Assembly (NCBI GenBank): GCA_016195815.1
Contig: JACPYX010000001.1
Coordinates: 109,955-173,954, forward strand
DNA length: 64,000 nucleotides
Direction: 5' to 3'
Origin: Chloroflexota bacterium
Lineage (GTDB): Bacteria; Chloroflexota; Anaerolineae; Anaerolineales; Villigracilaceae
Made by a program: the position numbers and the translations under genes. Positions 53,679 through 63,733 of this stretch are shown in pieces (the first letter of the stretch is position 1; each line of letters begins with the position of its first letter). The notes under the pieces were generated by a model. The model ran no database searches, was not told the DNA's origin, and saw only the letters and a list, made by a program, of their open reading frames with translations.

Positions 53679-54731
53679 ATGGCAAAGATCAATTTTGGCG
53701 GCACGGTTGAGGAGGTCGTTACGCGCGACGAGTTTTCACTCGACAAAGCCCGCGAAGTTTTAAAGAACGAAGTCGTTGCGGTTCTGGGTTACGGAGTTCA
53801 AGGCCCGGCGCAGGCTATGAATATGCGCGATAACGGTCTCAACGTGATCGTCGGCCAACGTGCAGGGACGAAGAATTGGGACAAGGCCCTCGCCGATGGC
53901 TGGGTTCCCGGCGAGACTCTTTTCTCTGTGGAAGAAGCCGCCGAACGCGGAACGGTCATTCAATATCTTTTGTCGGATGCGGGACAGCGTTCGCAATGGC
54001 CGAAAATCGTGGAAGCTCTTAATGAAGGCGACATGCTTTATTTCTCGCATGGATTTTCCATCACTTTCAAAGATGATACGGGCGTGATTCCGCCACCGCA
54101 GGTGGACGTGGCGCTGGTCGCGCCGAAAGGTTCGGGACGCAGTGTGCGCACGAATTTCCTGGATGGTTCAGGTATCAATGCCAGCTTCGCTGTTCATCAG
54201 GATGCAACTGGCAAGGCTTATGAACGCACGATCGCGTTAGGCATCGCCATCGGCGCGGGATATTTATTCCCGACCACGTTTGAAAAAGAAGTTTATTCCG
54301 ACCTGACAGGCGAGCGCGGCGTTTTGATGGGCGCGTTGGCCGGTGTGATGGAGGCGCAATACAACACATTGCGTTCGCATGGACACTCCCCGTCCGAGGC
54401 CTTTAATGAAACAGTTGAGGAACTCACGCAATCACTGATTCGCCTCGTCGGACAGAACGGCATGGATTGGATGTATGCCAACTGCTCGACCACCGCCCAA
54501 CGCGGCGCGCTGGATTGGAAGAATAAATTCCGCGAGGCGGTGGCTCCTGTCTTCAGCGATCTTTATCAAAGCGTGCTGACCGGCAACGAAGCCCGCATCA
54601 CGCTTGAAGCCAACAGCCGGCCTGATTACCGCGAAAAGCTGGATAAGGAATTAGCCGCCATACGCGATTCTGAAATGTGGCAGGCCGGCGCGGCGGTGCG
54701 TTCGTTGAGGCCGGAGAATTGGAAGAAATAG
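53679..54731 (+). CDS. ilvC: Ketol-acid reductoisomerase
   Basis: 350 aa. NAD(P) site VAVLGYGVQGPAQAMNMRDNGLNVIVGQR, the active-site loops SGINASFAVHQDATGKAYERTIALGIAIGAGYLFPTTFEKEVYSDLTGERG and EELTQSLIRLVGQNGMDWMYANCSTTAQRGALDW. It converts acetolactate or acetohydroxybutyrate to dihydroxy acids. The wording of these motifs is the Bacteroidetes-like type as I remember it rather than the usual class I sequence (GYGSQGHAHALNLRDSG...), so transfer from another phylum is possible. Good ribosome binding site (AAAAGGAG). Confidence 0.95.
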   Translation: MAKINFGGTVEEVVTRDEFSLDKAREVLKNEVVAVLGYGVQGPAQAMNMRDNGLNVIVGQRAGTKNWDKALADGWVPGETLFSVEEAAERGTVIQYLLSDAGQRSQWPKIVEALNEGDMLYFSHGFSITFKDDTGVIPPPQVDVALVAPKGSGRSVRTNFLDGSGINASFAVHQDATGKAYERTIALGIAIGAGYLFPTTFEKEVYSDLTGERGVLMGALAGVMEAQYNTLRSHGHSPSEAFNETVEELTQSLIRLVGQNGMDWMYANCSTTAQRGALDWKNKFREAVAPVFSDLYQSVLTGNEARITLEANSRPDYREKLDKELAAIRDSEMWQAGAAVRSLRPENWKK

Positions 54732-54734
54732 CAA

Positions 54735-54810
54735 ATAGTGAGCAGAGAGTAGTGAGTAATTACTGATCATCCAACCTCTAATTATCTAATCTCTAACCAT
54801 CCAGTCTCTT
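54735..54810. repeat. A/T-rich repeat between ilvC and leuA
   Basis: Direct repeats of the type AATTATCTAATCTCTAACCATCCA and the flanking ATAGTGAGCAGAGAGTAGTGAG. Non-coding, inside the operon; similar short degenerate repeats occur in other gaps of the window. Confidence 0.45.
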
Positions 54811-54829
54811 TCCTTGAAAGGAAGACTCT

Positions 54830-56470
54830 ATGTCAATTACCAACTATGTAAAGATTTTCGATACCACTTTGCGCGACGGCGAGCAATCCCCGGGCGCCAC
54901 GATGACCTCCGCTGAAAAACTGGAAGTGGCGCGTTCGCTGGCGCGCATGGGCGTTGACATTATCGAAGCCGGATTCCCCGCCGCTTCACCGGACGATCTC
55001 GAAGCTGTCAGGCGGATTGCGGTCGAAGTGGGCAATCCGCCCAAGGGTGAGCCCGATGCGGGAGTCCCGGTTATCACCGGCCTGGCGCGCGCCAACAAAT
55101 CCGATATTGATAAAGCCTGGGAAGCCATTCAGGACGCGCAGAAACCGCGCATCCACACTTTTTTGGCGACATCTGAAATTCACATGAAGCACAAATTAAA
55201 AATGGATGCGGAGGAAGTGATCCAGCGCGTTTCAGAAATGGTGGCGTACGCGCGCACGCTGTGCGCCGACGTGGAGTTTTCTCCGGAAGATGCCGGACGC
55301 TCTGATCCGGAATTTTTGTATGTGGTGTTGGGCGAAGCCATCAAATCCGGCGCGACCACGTTGAACATTCCCGATACAGTGGGGTACACCACCCCCGATG
55401 AATTTTATAAATTGATTGACGGCATCATCAAGAATACGCCGGGCATGAGTGAAAATATAACCGTGTCCGTGCATTGCCACGATGACCTTGGCCTGGCGAC
55501 GGCGAATACGCTTGCTGGAATCCGCGCCGGCGCGCGCCAGGCCGAGGTGACCATCAATGGAATCGGCGAGCGCGCGGGTAACACATCGCTCGAAGAAGTG
55601 GTGATGGCGCTCAAGACGCGTCACCCGGTTTTTGGTTTGGAAACGGGAATCGAAACGAAACAACTTTTGCGCGTCAGCAGGTTGGTCAGCAATTACACGG
55701 GCATTGTCGTGCAGCCGAATAAAGCCATCGTCGGCGCGAATGCGTTCGCGCATGAAGCGGGCATTCACCAAGACGGAATGCTCAAACACCAGACCACGTA
55801 TGAGATCATGCGCCCTGAAGATGTGGGCGTCAACCAAACCACGCTGGTGATGGGCAAACATTCCGGTCGCCATGCGTTGCGCTCGCGCCTCGCCGCAATG
55901 GGACATTCACTCGACGAAGGCGAGCTGGATAAGGCCTTCGCGCGTTTCAAAGAATTGGCCGACCGCAAGAAGGTCATCACCGACGCCGATCTCGAAGCCG
56001 TCATTGCCGATGAGTTCTATCGTCCGCGCGATGTATATTATCTCGAAGGTTTGCAGGTTTCATGCGGCACGCTGGGTTTGCCCACTGCCACGGTCCGTTT
56101 GCGCGGCCCCGACCGCGCGGTTCACGTTCATGCTTCAATGGGCAGCGGCCCGGTGGACGCAACGTATAAGGCCATTGATGCCATCGTTAAGATGCCGAAC
56201 AAACTGCTGGAGTTCAACATCCACGCCATTACCGAAGGCATTGACGCTCTTGGTGAAGTCACCGTTCGCATTCAAAGCGGCAATGGCGATAGCACAATGG
56301 ACGCGCAGAAAGAAATTGAGTTCTCGCGCGTCTACGGCGGTCACGGCGCAGATATGGACATCATCGTCGCCAGCGCCAGGGCGTATATCAACGCCATCAA
56401 CAAATTGATCATCGCCCAAACCGAAGGACTGCAAGTGGTCCAAAATAATTTTGGCGTGATGTTGGGATGA
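54830..56470 (+). CDS. leuA: 2-isopropylmalate synthase
   Basis: 546 aa. Catalytic TIM barrel: [66 protein letters not shown] and [20 protein letters not shown]; the C-terminal LeuA allosteric domain ([21 protein letters not shown]) allows leucine feedback. It condenses 2-ketoisovalerate and acetyl-CoA. Ribosome binding site GAAAGGAAGAC. Family length is about 510-560. Confidence 0.96.
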   Translation: MSITNYVKIFDTTLRDGEQSPGATMTSAEKLEVARSLARMGVDIIEAGFPAASPDDLEAVRRIAVEVGNPPKGEPDAGVPVITGLARANKSDIDKAWEAIQDAQKPRIHTFLATSEIHMKHKLKMDAEEVIQRVSEMVAYARTLCADVEFSPEDAGRSDPEFLYVVLGEAIKSGATTLNIPDTVGYTTPDEFYKLIDGIIKNTPGMSENITVSVHCHDDLGLATANTLAGIRAGARQAEVTINGIGERAGNTSLEEVVMALKTRHPVFGLETGIETKQLLRVSRLVSNYTGIVVQPNKAIVGANAFAHEAGIHQDGMLKHQTTYEIMRPEDVGVNQTTLVMGKHSGRHALRSRLAAMGHSLDEGELDKAFARFKELADRKKVITDADLEAVIADEFYRPRDVYYLEGLQVSCGTLGLPTATVRLRGPDRAVHVHASMGSGPVDATYKAIDAIVKMPNKLLEFNIHAITEGIDALGEVTVRIQSGNGDSTMDAQKEIEFSRVYGGHGADMDIIVASARAYINAINKLIIAQTEGLQVVQNNFGVMLG

Positions 56471-56614
56471 AGCACAGCGCTTCATTCTTGACCGGCGGTT
56501 GATTCCAGCCAATGAGCATTTAACTCCATCCCAACAGAATCCAGCCAACCGCAAAGAAAGATTTTCCTGGCGTTCTACTTATTCCTGGATGTTCAAAAAA
56601 GGTTTTTATAAACA

Positions 56615-58024
56615 ATGCCCAAAACGCTCTTTCAAAAAATCTGGGACTCGCACGTTGTTACTGAACAACCCGATTCCCCGGCTGTCCTCTACATTGACCT
56701 TCATCTTGTGCATGAAGTCACCTCGCCGCAGGCTTTCACCGGCCTGCGCCAGCGCGGACTCAAAGTCCGCCGCCCCGACAAAACCCTGGCGACGATGGAC
56801 CATTCGATTCCGACCACGCCGCTCGACGTCCCGATTGCGGACGCGCTGGCCGCCGCGCAGATCAAGCAAATGGAGACCAACGCCGCCGAATTTGGAATCA
56901 CACTGCACGGCATGAACAGTCCGCAGCGCGGCATTGTGCATGTCATCGGCCCCGAACTCGGACGCACCCAGCCGGGCATGACCATCGTGTGCGGCGATAG
57001 TCACACTGCCACGCACGGCGCGTTCGGTGCATTGGCTTTTGGTATCGGCACGTCCGAAGTGGAGCATGTGCTTGCCACGCAATGCCTGTTACAGCGCAAA
57101 CCTAAAACGTATGAAGTCCGTGTAAATGGAAAAATATCCAAAGGCGTTTCGGCCAAAGATATTATTCTCGCGCTCATCGCCAGGATCGGCGTTGGCGGGG
57201 GAACGGGACATGTCTTTGAATTCACCGGCGAAGCCATCCGCGGCCTGACGATGGAACAACGCATGACGATCTGCAATATGTCCATCGAAGGCGGCGCGCG
57301 CGCCGGCATGATCGCGCCCGACGACAATACGTTTGAATATCTGGCGGGCCGCGAATTTTCTCCGAAGAACGAAGAATGGGACAAGGCGGTTGCGCGCTGG
57401 CAACAATTGCCAAGTGATGAAGGCGCAACTTATGATAAGTCCATCACGCTGAATGCTTTTGAAATCGAGCCGATGATCACCTACGGCACAAATCCCGGCA
57501 TGGGCATGAAGATCACGGATCGAGTTCCGACCGCCGAGTCTTTTTCCGACGCTTCGCAAAAAGCCGCATTTGAAAAAGCATTAACTTACATGGGGCTTCA
57601 ACCCGGACAATCTTTGCTCGGCCAAAAAGTGGATGTGGTCTTCATCGGTTCATGCACAAACTCGCGTATTTCTGATCTGCGTTTGGCCGCTTCAATGCTC
57701 AAAGGCCGCAAAGTTTCTGAAAGCACGCGCGTGATGGTCGTGCCCGGTTCACAGGATGTCAAAAAACAAGCCGAGCAGGAAGGCCTTGATAAAATCTTCA
57801 AAGAATCCGGCGCGGAATGGCGCGAAGCCGGATGCAGTATGTGTATCGCGATGAACGGCGATGAATTGAAGCCCGGACAATACGCCGTCTCTACCAGCAA
57901 TCGCAACTTTGAGGGCCGTCAGGGAAAAGGCGGGCGAACATTTTTGGCGAGTCCGTTAACTGCCGCGGCAAGCGCGATTTCCGGCGCGGTCTCTGATCCG
58001 CGCGCAATACTCAATAATCTTTAA
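56615..58024 (+). CDS. leuC: 3-isopropylmalate dehydratase large subunit
   Basis: 469 aa. Aconitase-like: [12 protein letters not shown], the [32 protein letters not shown] region, and 4Fe-4S cysteines in GSCTNSRI (about residue 345) and [10 protein letters not shown] (about 403). It works with LeuD to isomerise 2- to 3-isopropylmalate; the same pair is used for citramalate. Upstream 144 nt hold no gene. Confidence 0.95.
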   Translation: MPKTLFQKIWDSHVVTEQPDSPAVLYIDLHLVHEVTSPQAFTGLRQRGLKVRRPDKTLATMDHSIPTTPLDVPIADALAAAQIKQMETNAAEFGITLHGMNSPQRGIVHVIGPELGRTQPGMTIVCGDSHTATHGAFGALAFGIGTSEVEHVLATQCLLQRKPKTYEVRVNGKISKGVSAKDIILALIARIGVGGGTGHVFEFTGEAIRGLTMEQRMTICNMSIEGGARAGMIAPDDNTFEYLAGREFSPKNEEWDKAVARWQQLPSDEGATYDKSITLNAFEIEPMITYGTNPGMGMKITDRVPTAESFSDASQKAAFEKALTYMGLQPGQSLLGQKVDVVFIGSCTNSRISDLRLAASMLKGRKVSESTRVMVVPGSQDVKKQAEQEGLDKIFKESGAEWREAGCSMCIAMNGDELKPGQYAVSTSNRNFEGRQGKGGRTFLASPLTAAASAISGAVSDPRAILNNL

Positions 58025-58065
58025 TTTGATAATCGAGTGTCGAACATCCAATATCGAATTATCTG
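58025..58065 (+). repeat. ATTCGATA-type repeat upstream of leuD
   Basis: GATAATCGAGTGTCGAACATCCAATATCGAATT matches the unit family found between the T-box and pheS and inside metH. Confidence 0.5.
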
Positions 58066-58076
58066 AAACGGAACCT

Positions 58077-58658
58077 ATGGCTCAATTTACAACCCTTACT
58101 TCCCGCATACTCCCTCTGCCCGTCAACGACATTGATACGGACCAGATCATCCCGGCGCGTTTCCTCAAAGCCACCGACAAAAAGGGCATGGGCGATAATC
58201 TCTTCGCCGATTGGCGCTACAACCCGGACGGCTCGCCAAAGCCGGGCTTTGTTCTGAACAAGCCCGAGTCAAAGGGCGCGCAAATTTTATTAGCCGGTGA
58301 CAACTTCGGCTGTGGTTCGAGCCGCGAGCACGCTCCCTGGGCGCTGATAGGTTTTGGATTCCATGCCGTTATCAGCACATCCTTCGCCGATATTTTCCGC
58401 AATAACGCCTTGAAGAACGGCCTCATCCCCATCATCGTGGATGAAGCCACGCACAAAATGTTATTCGATCTGGTCGAAGAAATTCCCAATGCCGAATTCA
58501 CGGTTGATCTCGCCACGCAATCGCTTTTGTTCCCAAACGGCTCTGTGAATTTCCCGATTGACCCATTCAACAAAACCTGCCTGCTCAACGGCGTGGATGA
58601 ACTTGGCTACATTATGGGATTTGAAAAACAAATCAGTGTGTTTGAGTCAAGAGCGTAG
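58077..58658 (+). CDS. leuD: 3-isopropylmalate dehydratase small subunit
   Basis: 193 aa from ATG 58077; the track ORF from 58026 (MIIECRTSNIELSETEP) reads through an ATTCGATA-type repeat. RILPLPVNDIDTDQIIPARF, FGCGSSREHAPWALIGFGFHAVISTSFADIF and the swivelling-domain end follow the family. Forms the dehydratase with LeuC. No good Shine-Dalgarno before the start. Confidence 0.94.
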   Translation: MAQFTTLTSRILPLPVNDIDTDQIIPARFLKATDKKGMGDNLFADWRYNPDGSPKPGFVLNKPESKGAQILLAGDNFGCGSSREHAPWALIGFGFHAVISTSFADIFRNNALKNGLIPIIVDEATHKMLFDLVEEIPNAEFTVDLATQSLLFPNGSVNFPIDPFNKTCLLNGVDELGYIMGFEKQISVFESRA

Positions 58659-58659
58659 T

Positions 58660-58720
58660 CCGTAATTCGTAATGCGTAAAAAGATTCTTACGGATTACAT
58701 ATCACGCATTACGAAATTCA
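58660..58720. repeat. CGTAATTCGTAATGCG repeat between leuD and cimA
   Basis: CGTAATTCGTAATGCGTA...ATCACGCATTACGAAATTC is an imperfect inverted repeat. The same CGTAATTCGTAA unit occurs at 5946-6015 around the start of the RNA methyltransferase ORF. Confidence 0.6.
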
Positions 58721-58736
58721 CAACACGGAATAACTT

Positions 58737-60293
58737 ATGGCCATCATCCAAATCTACGACACAACTTTGCGCGACGGCACGCAGTCTGAAGGCTTTACGC
58801 TTTCGGCCAATGACAAGGTCCGCATCGCACAGCGGCTCGACGATCTCGGCGTGGCCTTCATCGAAGGCGGCTGGCCGGGTTCGAATCCGAAAGACGTTGA
58901 GTTCTTCGAGCGCGCCCGCGACATGCAATGGAACAATGCGCTTATCGCGGCATTCGGTTCGACGTGCCGCGTCAAAGGAGGCCCCGAAGACGACGCCAAC
59001 ATCAAAGCGCTGCTCGATTCGCACACGCCCGTCTGCACCATCTTTGGCAAGACCTGGACCCTTCACGTCAGGGAAGTTTTGCAGACCACGCCCGAAGATA
59101 ATCTCCGCATCATCGAGCAATCGGTCGCGTATCTTAAATCAAATAACAAACGCGTCATCTATGACGCCGAACATTTTTTCGACGGGTACAAAGCGGATTC
59201 ATCCTACGCACTCGAGACTCTGCAAGCCGCTATTCGCGGCGGTGCGGAGACGGTCGTTTTATGCGATACCAACGGCGGGACCTTGCCCTGGGAATTGGAA
59301 CGCATCATTCGGGACCTGAAGCCTGTTCTCGCTCATCCATTCGGAATCCATACTCACAACGATTCCGAGTGCGCCGTGATCAATTCGCTGGCCGCTGTCC
59401 GCGAGGGCGCAATGCAGGTTCAAGGCACGATCAACGGAGTTGGCGAACGCTGCGGAAATGCCAATTTGATTTCCATCATCGCCGACCTTGAACTCAAAAT
59501 GGGCTGTCAATGCCTGCCCAAAGGAAACATTGGCAAGTTGTACGATCTTTCGCATTTCGTGGCGGAGGTCGCCAATATCAGCCCCGATGAACATTTGCCG
59601 TTCGTCGGCAAATCCGCGTTCGCACACAAAGGCGGCGTGCACGTCGCCGCGATGAGACGCAGCGCACAATCTTATCAACACATCGAGCCGGAAAAAGTCG
59701 GCAACAAAATGCGCGTGGTGGTCTCTGATCTTTCGGGCCGCGGCAATTTATTAAGCAAGGCTGAAGAACACGGCGTTGAAGTGGATGGCGAAGAAGTGCT
59801 TGGCGTGCTTAACGACATCAAGGAACTCGAGGCACGCGGCTTTTCATTTGAAGCCGCCGAAGCCTCCGTGACCATGATGTTGAAGCGGCAGGAATATAGC
59901 TACAAGGCGCCCTTTGAATTGATTGATTTTTTTGTCAATGTCGAGCATCGTCAGGGGCGCGGCATCTTCGCCGAAGCAATGGTCAAAGTGCGCGTGCAAG
60001 GCGAACTGCTTCACACTGCGGCGGAAGGTAACGGCCCTGTTAACGCAATGGACAATGCTTTGCGAAAGGCCCTGGTTGGTTATTATCCCCAAATCGCCCA
60101 ATTCCATTTGTCCGATTACAAAGTCCGCATCCTGGATTCGGATCACGGCACTGAAGCCATCACGCGCGTATTGATTGACACGCGTAATAACGCCAGCCGC
60201 TGGAGCACCGTCGGCGCAAGCACGAATATCATCGAAGCGTCGTGGCGCGCGCTGGCGGACTCAGTGGAATACGGTTTGATGGTGGCACATTAA
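58737..60293 (+). CDS. cimA: (R)-citramalate synthase
   Basis: 518 aa. IQIYDTTLRDGTQSEGFTLSANDKVRIAQRLDDLGVAFIEGGWPGSNPKD is the CimA form of the HMGL barrel (GGWPGSNPKD rather than AGFPASSPGD of LeuA), with GTINGVGERCGNANLISII and a C-terminal LeuA-type regulatory domain (SDYKVRILDSDHGTEAITRV). It makes citramalate from pyruvate and acetyl-CoA, giving 2-ketobutyrate for isoleucine without threonine. Repeat sequences flank it on both sides. Confidence 0.95.
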   Translation: MAIIQIYDTTLRDGTQSEGFTLSANDKVRIAQRLDDLGVAFIEGGWPGSNPKDVEFFERARDMQWNNALIAAFGSTCRVKGGPEDDANIKALLDSHTPVCTIFGKTWTLHVREVLQTTPEDNLRIIEQSVAYLKSNNKRVIYDAEHFFDGYKADSSYALETLQAAIRGGAETVVLCDTNGGTLPWELERIIRDLKPVLAHPFGIHTHNDSECAVINSLAAVREGAMQVQGTINGVGERCGNANLISIIADLELKMGCQCLPKGNIGKLYDLSHFVAEVANISPDEHLPFVGKSAFAHKGGVHVAAMRRSAQSYQHIEPEKVGNKMRVVVSDLSGRGNLLSKAEEHGVEVDGEEVLGVLNDIKELEARGFSFEAAEASVTMMLKRQEYSYKAPFELIDFFVNVEHRQGRGIFAEAMVKVRVQGELLHTAAEGNGPVNAMDNALRKALVGYYPQIAQFHLSDYKVRILDSDHGTEAITRVLIDTRNNASRWSTVGASTNIIEASWRALADSVEYGLMVAH

Positions 60294-60303
60294 ATAAAAT
60301 CCA

Positions 60304-60383
60304 ATGTCATTGCGAGGGCGTTTTTTGCCCGAAGCAATCCCTTCGGAGTTTGGGAGATTGCTTCGCTTCGCCCGCAATGACAT
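60304..60383. repeat. CATTGCGAG-type repeat upstream of leuB
   Basis: ATGTCATTGCG at the left and CGCAATGACAT at the right, with GAAGCAATCCCTTCGG and GGGAGATTGCTTCG inside, a second inverted pair. Same family as 3034-3075; this element fills the cimA-leuB gap. Confidence 0.8.
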
Positions 60384-60398
60384 CAACAAGGAAAACAC

Positions 60399-61457
60399 AT
60401 GAATTTCAAAATAACCCTCCTCCCCGGCGACGGCATCGGTCCCGAAGTGGTCGCCGAGGCTGTCCGCGTGCTGGATGCCATTGCCAGTAAGCACGGACAT
60501 TCATTCAAATTTACCGAACGATTGATGGGCGGCTGTTCGATTGATAAATTCGGTTCGTCGCTCACAGATGAAACTCTTGCCGATTGCAAATCTGCAGACG
60601 CGGTTTTGCTCGGCGCAGTCGGCGGCCCAAAGTGGGACGACCCGTCCGCGAAGGACCGCCCCGAACGCGGATTGCTTGCGTTGCGAAAAGGCCTCGGCGT
60701 GTTCGCGAATCTTCGTCCTGTGAAAGCGCATTCGGCGCTGATGGAATGGTCGCCGCTCAAGCCGGAGAAACTCAAGGGCGTGGATATCATGGTCGTGCGC
60801 GAACTGACGGGCGGTTTATATTTTGGCTGGCCGAAGGGACGCGATGTCAAAGATGGCCGCGAACGCGCGGTGGATACGCTCGAATATTACGATTACGAAG
60901 TCAAACGCGTGATGGAGCTTGCATTTAAATTGGCGAAAGGCAGGAAGAAAAAAGTTGCCTCAGTGGATAAAGCCAACGTCCTGGAATCATCCCGCTTATG
61001 GCGGCAGATTGCGGCTCAAACCGGAAAAGAGAATCCCGGCATCGAACTTGAACACGTTTTGGTGGATACCGCTTCGATGAAACTGATAACTTCACCTGCA
61101 TCGTTTGACGTGGTCGTCACCGAAAACATGTTCGGCGATATTCTCACAGACGAGGCGTCTGTGTTGGCGGGTTCTATGGGGATGTTGCCGTCGGCCAGTT
61201 TAGGAGAGTCCGGCGCGGGGTTGTTCGAGCCGGTGCATGGGTCCGCACCGGATATTGCAGGCAGGGGAATCGCAAATCCGATTGGCGCGATTCTTTCGTC
61301 GGCAATGATGCTGCGCCATTCATTCAAACTCGAGGCCGAAGCCGCGTCCATTGAAAAGGCCGTGGACGATGTGATAACATCCGGCGCGCGTACTGCCGAC
61401 ATTGGCGGCAAGTTAACGACCCGTCAAATGACGGATGAAATCATCAAAAGAATGTAG
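60399..61457 (+). CDS. leuB: 3-isopropylmalate dehydrogenase
   Basis: 352 aa. [40 protein letters not shown]-like [54 protein letters not shown] and [30 protein letters not shown]. It oxidatively decarboxylates 3-isopropylmalate with NAD. In a citramalate pathway it would also process erythro-3-methylmalate. Start supported by AAGGAAAACACATG. Confidence 0.96.
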   Translation: MNFKITLLPGDGIGPEVVAEAVRVLDAIASKHGHSFKFTERLMGGCSIDKFGSSLTDETLADCKSADAVLLGAVGGPKWDDPSAKDRPERGLLALRKGLGVFANLRPVKAHSALMEWSPLKPEKLKGVDIMVVRELTGGLYFGWPKGRDVKDGRERAVDTLEYYDYEVKRVMELAFKLAKGRKKKVASVDKANVLESSRLWRQIAAQTGKENPGIELEHVLVDTASMKLITSPASFDVVVTENMFGDILTDEASVLAGSMGMLPSASLGESGAGLFEPVHGSAPDIAGRGIANPIGAILSSAMMLRHSFKLEAEAASIEKAVDDVITSGARTADIGGKLTTRQMTDEIIKRM

Positions 61458-61469
61458 AGGAAAATTATC

Positions 61470-62390
61470 ATGGGCATGGAATCGAAGTTCATCTGGATGA
61501 ACGGTGAAATGGTGCCGTTCGAAAAAGCAACCCTGCATTTTCTCACGCCCGCACTGCATTATGGCGCGGCAGTGTTCGAGGGAATTCGAGCATATAACAC
61601 GGCGAAAGGGCCGGCGGTCTTTCGCTTGAATGAACATACCGAGCGCTTGTTCGACTCGGCGCGCGTGCTTGGCTTTCGTGAATTCCCGTGGACGGCGGCG
61701 CAGGTGAGCGCGGCTGTCAAGCAGACTGTGAAGGCGAACGGTTTTGCCGATTGCTACATCCGCCCGCTTCTGTACCTGGACGGCGGCGGCTGGAACCTGA
61801 ACGTGGATTTTGGCAAGCCCAGCCTGGCGATTGCTGTGTGGGAATGGGCGAACTATCTCGGCGAGGAAGCGCTCGCAAAAGGGATTCGCGCCAACATCTC
61901 GTCGTTCACGCGCCATCATCCGAATGTTTCAATGACCAAGGCCAAGATCGCAGGCAACTATGTCAACAGCATTCTCGCCAAAACCGAGTCGCAGCGGCTT
62001 GGATTTGAAGAAGCCATCATGCTTGATCCGCAGGGATACATTGCGGAATGCACCGGCGAGAATCTATTCCTGGTGCGCGATGGAAAAGTCATCACGCCGT
62101 CCACTGCGCCCGTGCTGGAAGGCATCACGCGTCACACGATTTTGACGATTGCAAAAGATTTGGGTTATGAAATTCTCGAACAACCGGTTTCCCGCGACCA
62201 GCTCTATGTTGCCGACGAAGTATTTGTGTGCGGAACGGCTGCCGAGTGCATTGGCCTGAGCGAAATTGACTTCCGCAAGATCGGCGATGGAAAATCCGGC
62301 AGGATCACGCGTGAGATTCAAAATGTGTATCACGACGCGATCCGTGGAAAGATCGCAAAATATGAGTCGTGGTGTGATTACGTTGGGTAA
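61470..62390 (+). CDS. ilvE: Branched-chain amino acid aminotransferase (class IV)
   Basis: 306 aa. KFIWMNGEMVPFEKATLHFLTPALHYGAAVFEGIRAY, then the PLP-lysine region SMTKAKIAGNYVNSILAKTESQRLGFEEAIMLDPQGYIAECTGENLFLVRDG and ISPTTAPVLEGITRHT-like SPSTAPVLEGITR. It gives Ile, Leu and Val from the keto acids with glutamate. Last gene of the cluster; a terminator follows. Tiny gap of 12 nt to leuB. Confidence 0.96.
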   Translation: MGMESKFIWMNGEMVPFEKATLHFLTPALHYGAAVFEGIRAYNTAKGPAVFRLNEHTERLFDSARVLGFREFPWTAAQVSAAVKQTVKANGFADCYIRPLLYLDGGGWNLNVDFGKPSLAIAVWEWANYLGEEALAKGIRANISSFTRHHPNVSMTKAKIAGNYVNSILAKTESQRLGFEEAIMLDPQGYIAECTGENLFLVRDGKVITPSTAPVLEGITRHTILTIAKDLGYEILEQPVSRDQLYVADEVFVCGTAAECIGLSEIDFRKIGDGKSGRITREIQNVYHDAIRGKIAKYESWCDYVG

Positions 62391-62440
62391 AATCGGATTG
62401 CTGAACTTGTGAGAGAAAAGAAGAACGGAAGATTCGATGG

Positions 62441-62475
62441 AATTGCCCGACTCACAAATGAGTCGGGCAATTTTG
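62441..62475 (+). terminator. Terminator of the ilv-leu operon
   Basis: AATTGCCCGACTCA, CAAA, TGAGTCGGGCAATT followed by TTG: a 14-bp perfect stem, 50 nt after ilvE and before the convergent PIG-L gene. Confidence 0.88.
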
Positions 62476-62504
62476 AAACGCGTGATCCATTGCAGCCAGA
62501 AAGT

Positions 62505-63263
62505 TTATCGCGCATCCTGCCCTGCTTCTTTCTCGTTCTCCCGCTGCAGGATCATCACGCGATACGATTCTGAAAACTCGATGCCTTTTTCTTTGCCGCT
62601 TTCCCGCGCCCAATCGCGCATCCATTGATCTACATCGTGCGTGTCGCCCTGGCTGACGTGTTTCTTCAGCGCTTCGATTTTGATATCAATGGTTTCACGA
62701 ATGTCCACCCACGTATCGGGCTTTTCATTCCCGTGAATGTACAACCGTTTAACGTTGTGCGGTTCATACCCCGCCGATAACAGTTCCGGGAAAATGAGCC
62801 GCGTCCCCGCTGACGGGAAGACCGCGTACGTGGCGGCTTCGGCCGCGGCGCGATGATCGGGATGGTTGATGTACTCATTGCCATAAAACCATCCGCTTGG
62901 GTCGCCGGTAATCACTACATCCGGTTTGTGCTGGCGGATGAGACGCGTCAGGTCTTTGCGAAGTCCGAGCGTAGCCACCAGTTCGCCGTCGGGGTAGCGG
63001 AGAAAGACCGTCTGCTTGATCCCGAGTACTTTATTGGCGGCCAGTTGCTCGTCCTCGCGCAGTTGCGCCAGCCTGGGCTTGTAATCCACATCATGCTCGA
63101 TGCTGTTCGAGCCTGAGTCTCCACTGGTGATAAGCACGGAAACGATATCACAGCCTGCCTTTGCCCATTTGGCAAGCGTGCCGGCAACAGTAAAATCCTG
63201 GTCGTCAGGATGGGCTTGAATGCTCATGGCTCGTTTGGGGACGTATTCGGTTTTGTTATCCAT
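62505..63263 (-). CDS. PIG-L (LmbE-type) N-acetyl deacetylase
   Basis: 252 aa. Zinc-binding AHPDD (SIQAHPDDQDFTVAGTLAKWAKAG), ITSGDSGSN, PDGEL and the second His motif INHPDHRAAAEAA. Members remove N-acetyl groups from GlcNAc-type moieties (mycothiol or bacillithiol precursors, antibiotics, GPI). No thiol-pathway gene is near, so the substrate is unknown. No clear Shine-Dalgarno; convergent with the ilv-leu operon. Confidence 0.88.
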   Translation of the reverse strand: MDNKTEYVPKRAMSIQAHPDDQDFTVAGTLAKWAKAGCDIVSVLITSGDSGSNSIEHDVDYKPRLAQLREDEQLAANKVLGIKQTVFLRYPDGELVATLGLRKDLTRLIRQHKPDVVITGDPSGWFYGNEYINHPDHRAAAEAATYAVFPSAGTRLIFPELLSAGYEPHNVKRLYIHGNEKPDTWVDIRETIDIKIEALKKHVSQGDTHDVDQWMRDWARESGKEKGIEFSESYRVMILQRENEKEAGQDAR

Positions 63264-63409
63264 AGGGGGTGATTTTACCCGCTTTCATATCTTATGGTTA
63301 AGGCTGTAATTCAATCTGCCGTGTCTGATACAATATTTTGGGGCGCCAATGACAAACCATGTTCTGGCACGTGCGGCTTGGCATATATGCGGCTGATGGA
63401 GATCAATAA

Positions 63410-63733
63410 ATGATGGACAGACTCGCGAACAAAAAACTTTTTTGGATTTGGCTGCTGGTGGCGGCAATTCTTTTGAGCATCGCATCGGTATATGCCCAGG
63501 TGGACTATCTTGGTCTCCGTTTCTTGAAAGTGCAACAAGTAAAAGTTCACGGGCAGATGATGGAAGGTGTGGCGGGCAATCCGTGGCAATATCGGATACT
63601 AGCCGATCTGGCGGTTGAGCAATTCATCAAATTATTTAATAAGGCTGGTGTTTCCAGCCCGGCAGTTTCAGCCTTCATAACTTTTAGGTTTCTGCAAAAC
63701 CTGTTGATTTTCTTGTTCGCAGGGATTTACTAG
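63410..63733 (+). pseudogene. Membrane protein gene truncated by an IS5-family insertion
   Basis: 107 codons from ATG 63410 (GGAG 8 nt upstream). One N-terminal helix (FWIWLLVAAILLSIASVYAQ), then QYRILADLAVEQFIKLFNKAG and VSAFITFRFLQNLLIFLFAGIY, where the frame hits TAG (63731-63733) at the junction with the IS end. The pattern resembles multi-pass proteins with a WQYR-L motif near the start, so most of the gene probably lies beyond the element. Function unknown. Confidence 0.75.
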
